Shown here piece by piece: positions 63,825 through 64,000 of a stretch of 64,000 nt of DNA. The stretch comes from Heloderma charlesbogerti. Taxonomy: Eukaryota > Chordata > Lepidosauria > Squamata > Helodermatidae. The stretch covers positions 682,001 through 746,000 of the forward strand of contig JANEZZ010000520.1 in the NCBI GenBank assembly GCA_026122225.1, given 5' to 3'. Position 1 is the stretch's first letter. Every line of letters starts with the position of its first letter. The notes beneath the pieces are model-generated. The model had not been told where the DNA came from. It ran no database searches and saw only the letters and a program-made list of their open reading frames with translations. A program made the translations under genes and the position numbers.

Positions 63825-64000
63825 CTACAAAGCCAAAAGAGTAGTTTAATAATACTATAAGGATACCTATAACAAATCACATGTGACCAGCTCTGGACAT
63901 TTTCTAGAGTCATGCAACTGGAACAATTATGCAGGTGATAAATCAGTGCACACTCAAAACACAAAGCAGCTCTTTTCCCCTTTAATGCTGATGCAACAAT

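Overview
This is vertebrate nuclear DNA, most likely from a squamate reptile (lizard or snake). The evidence is the mix of mobile DNA: a near full-length BovB/RTE LINE, a CR1 LINE with the ATTCTATG-type 3' end, L2-clade LINEs, tRNA-derived SINEs and many hAT-like elements with 8-bp target duplications. There are no prokaryotic-style genes. Species cannot be decided from the sequence.

One host gene fills the window on the minus strand (63824 down to 836). I could join 31 exons by GT-AG boundaries, phase and protein similarity into one uninterrupted frame of 1428 codons. It enters at the start of the second von Willebrand D assembly (VWD2) and leaves after the TIL module of the D4 assembly; both ends of the gene lie outside. 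The order is VWD2-C8-TIL-E-D'-VWD3-C8-TIL, a short linker, then VWD4-C8-TIL. This is the frame of the gel-forming mucins, closest to MUC5B/MUC5AC. No Pro/Thr/Ser tandem-repeat exon and no CysD module is visible between D3 and D4: the linker has only small exons, one of them a 21-residue Pro/Ala piece. That layout is what is known for the alpha subunit of bird ovomucin, a secreted, disulphide-linked gel glycoprotein, so I call it an alpha-ovomucin/MUC5B-like gene.

The introns are mostly mobile DNA. 3'-end side (0-20 kb): an L2 LINE (4.15-5.94 kb, minus), a tRNA-SINE, and a CR1 LINE (6.6-10.7 kb, plus) split by an insertion. Middle (20-45 kb): a solo LTR with 5-bp duplication (24.36-24.90 kb), L2 tail, small hAT-like elements and a GC-rich fold-back element (42.86-43.82 kb). 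5'-end side (45-64 kb): BovB (45.78-48.99 kb) and a dense cluster of fold-back elements.

The most unusual component is a family (called family A here) of at least 12 hAT-like non-autonomous elements of 0.4-1.0 kb, with termini TAGGGATG...CATCCCTA and 8-bp target duplications, several of them exact. Their interiors are palindromes built of palindromes. One half carries a first-exon-like module (ATG in strong context, Ala-rich reading frame, AG|GTAAGT donor), and both termini carry outward-facing donor motifs. They make up roughly 15% of the window. One copy has landed exactly on the splice acceptor of the D4 exon and duplicated it, so the acceptor now draws its branch-point and pyrimidine tract from the transposon.
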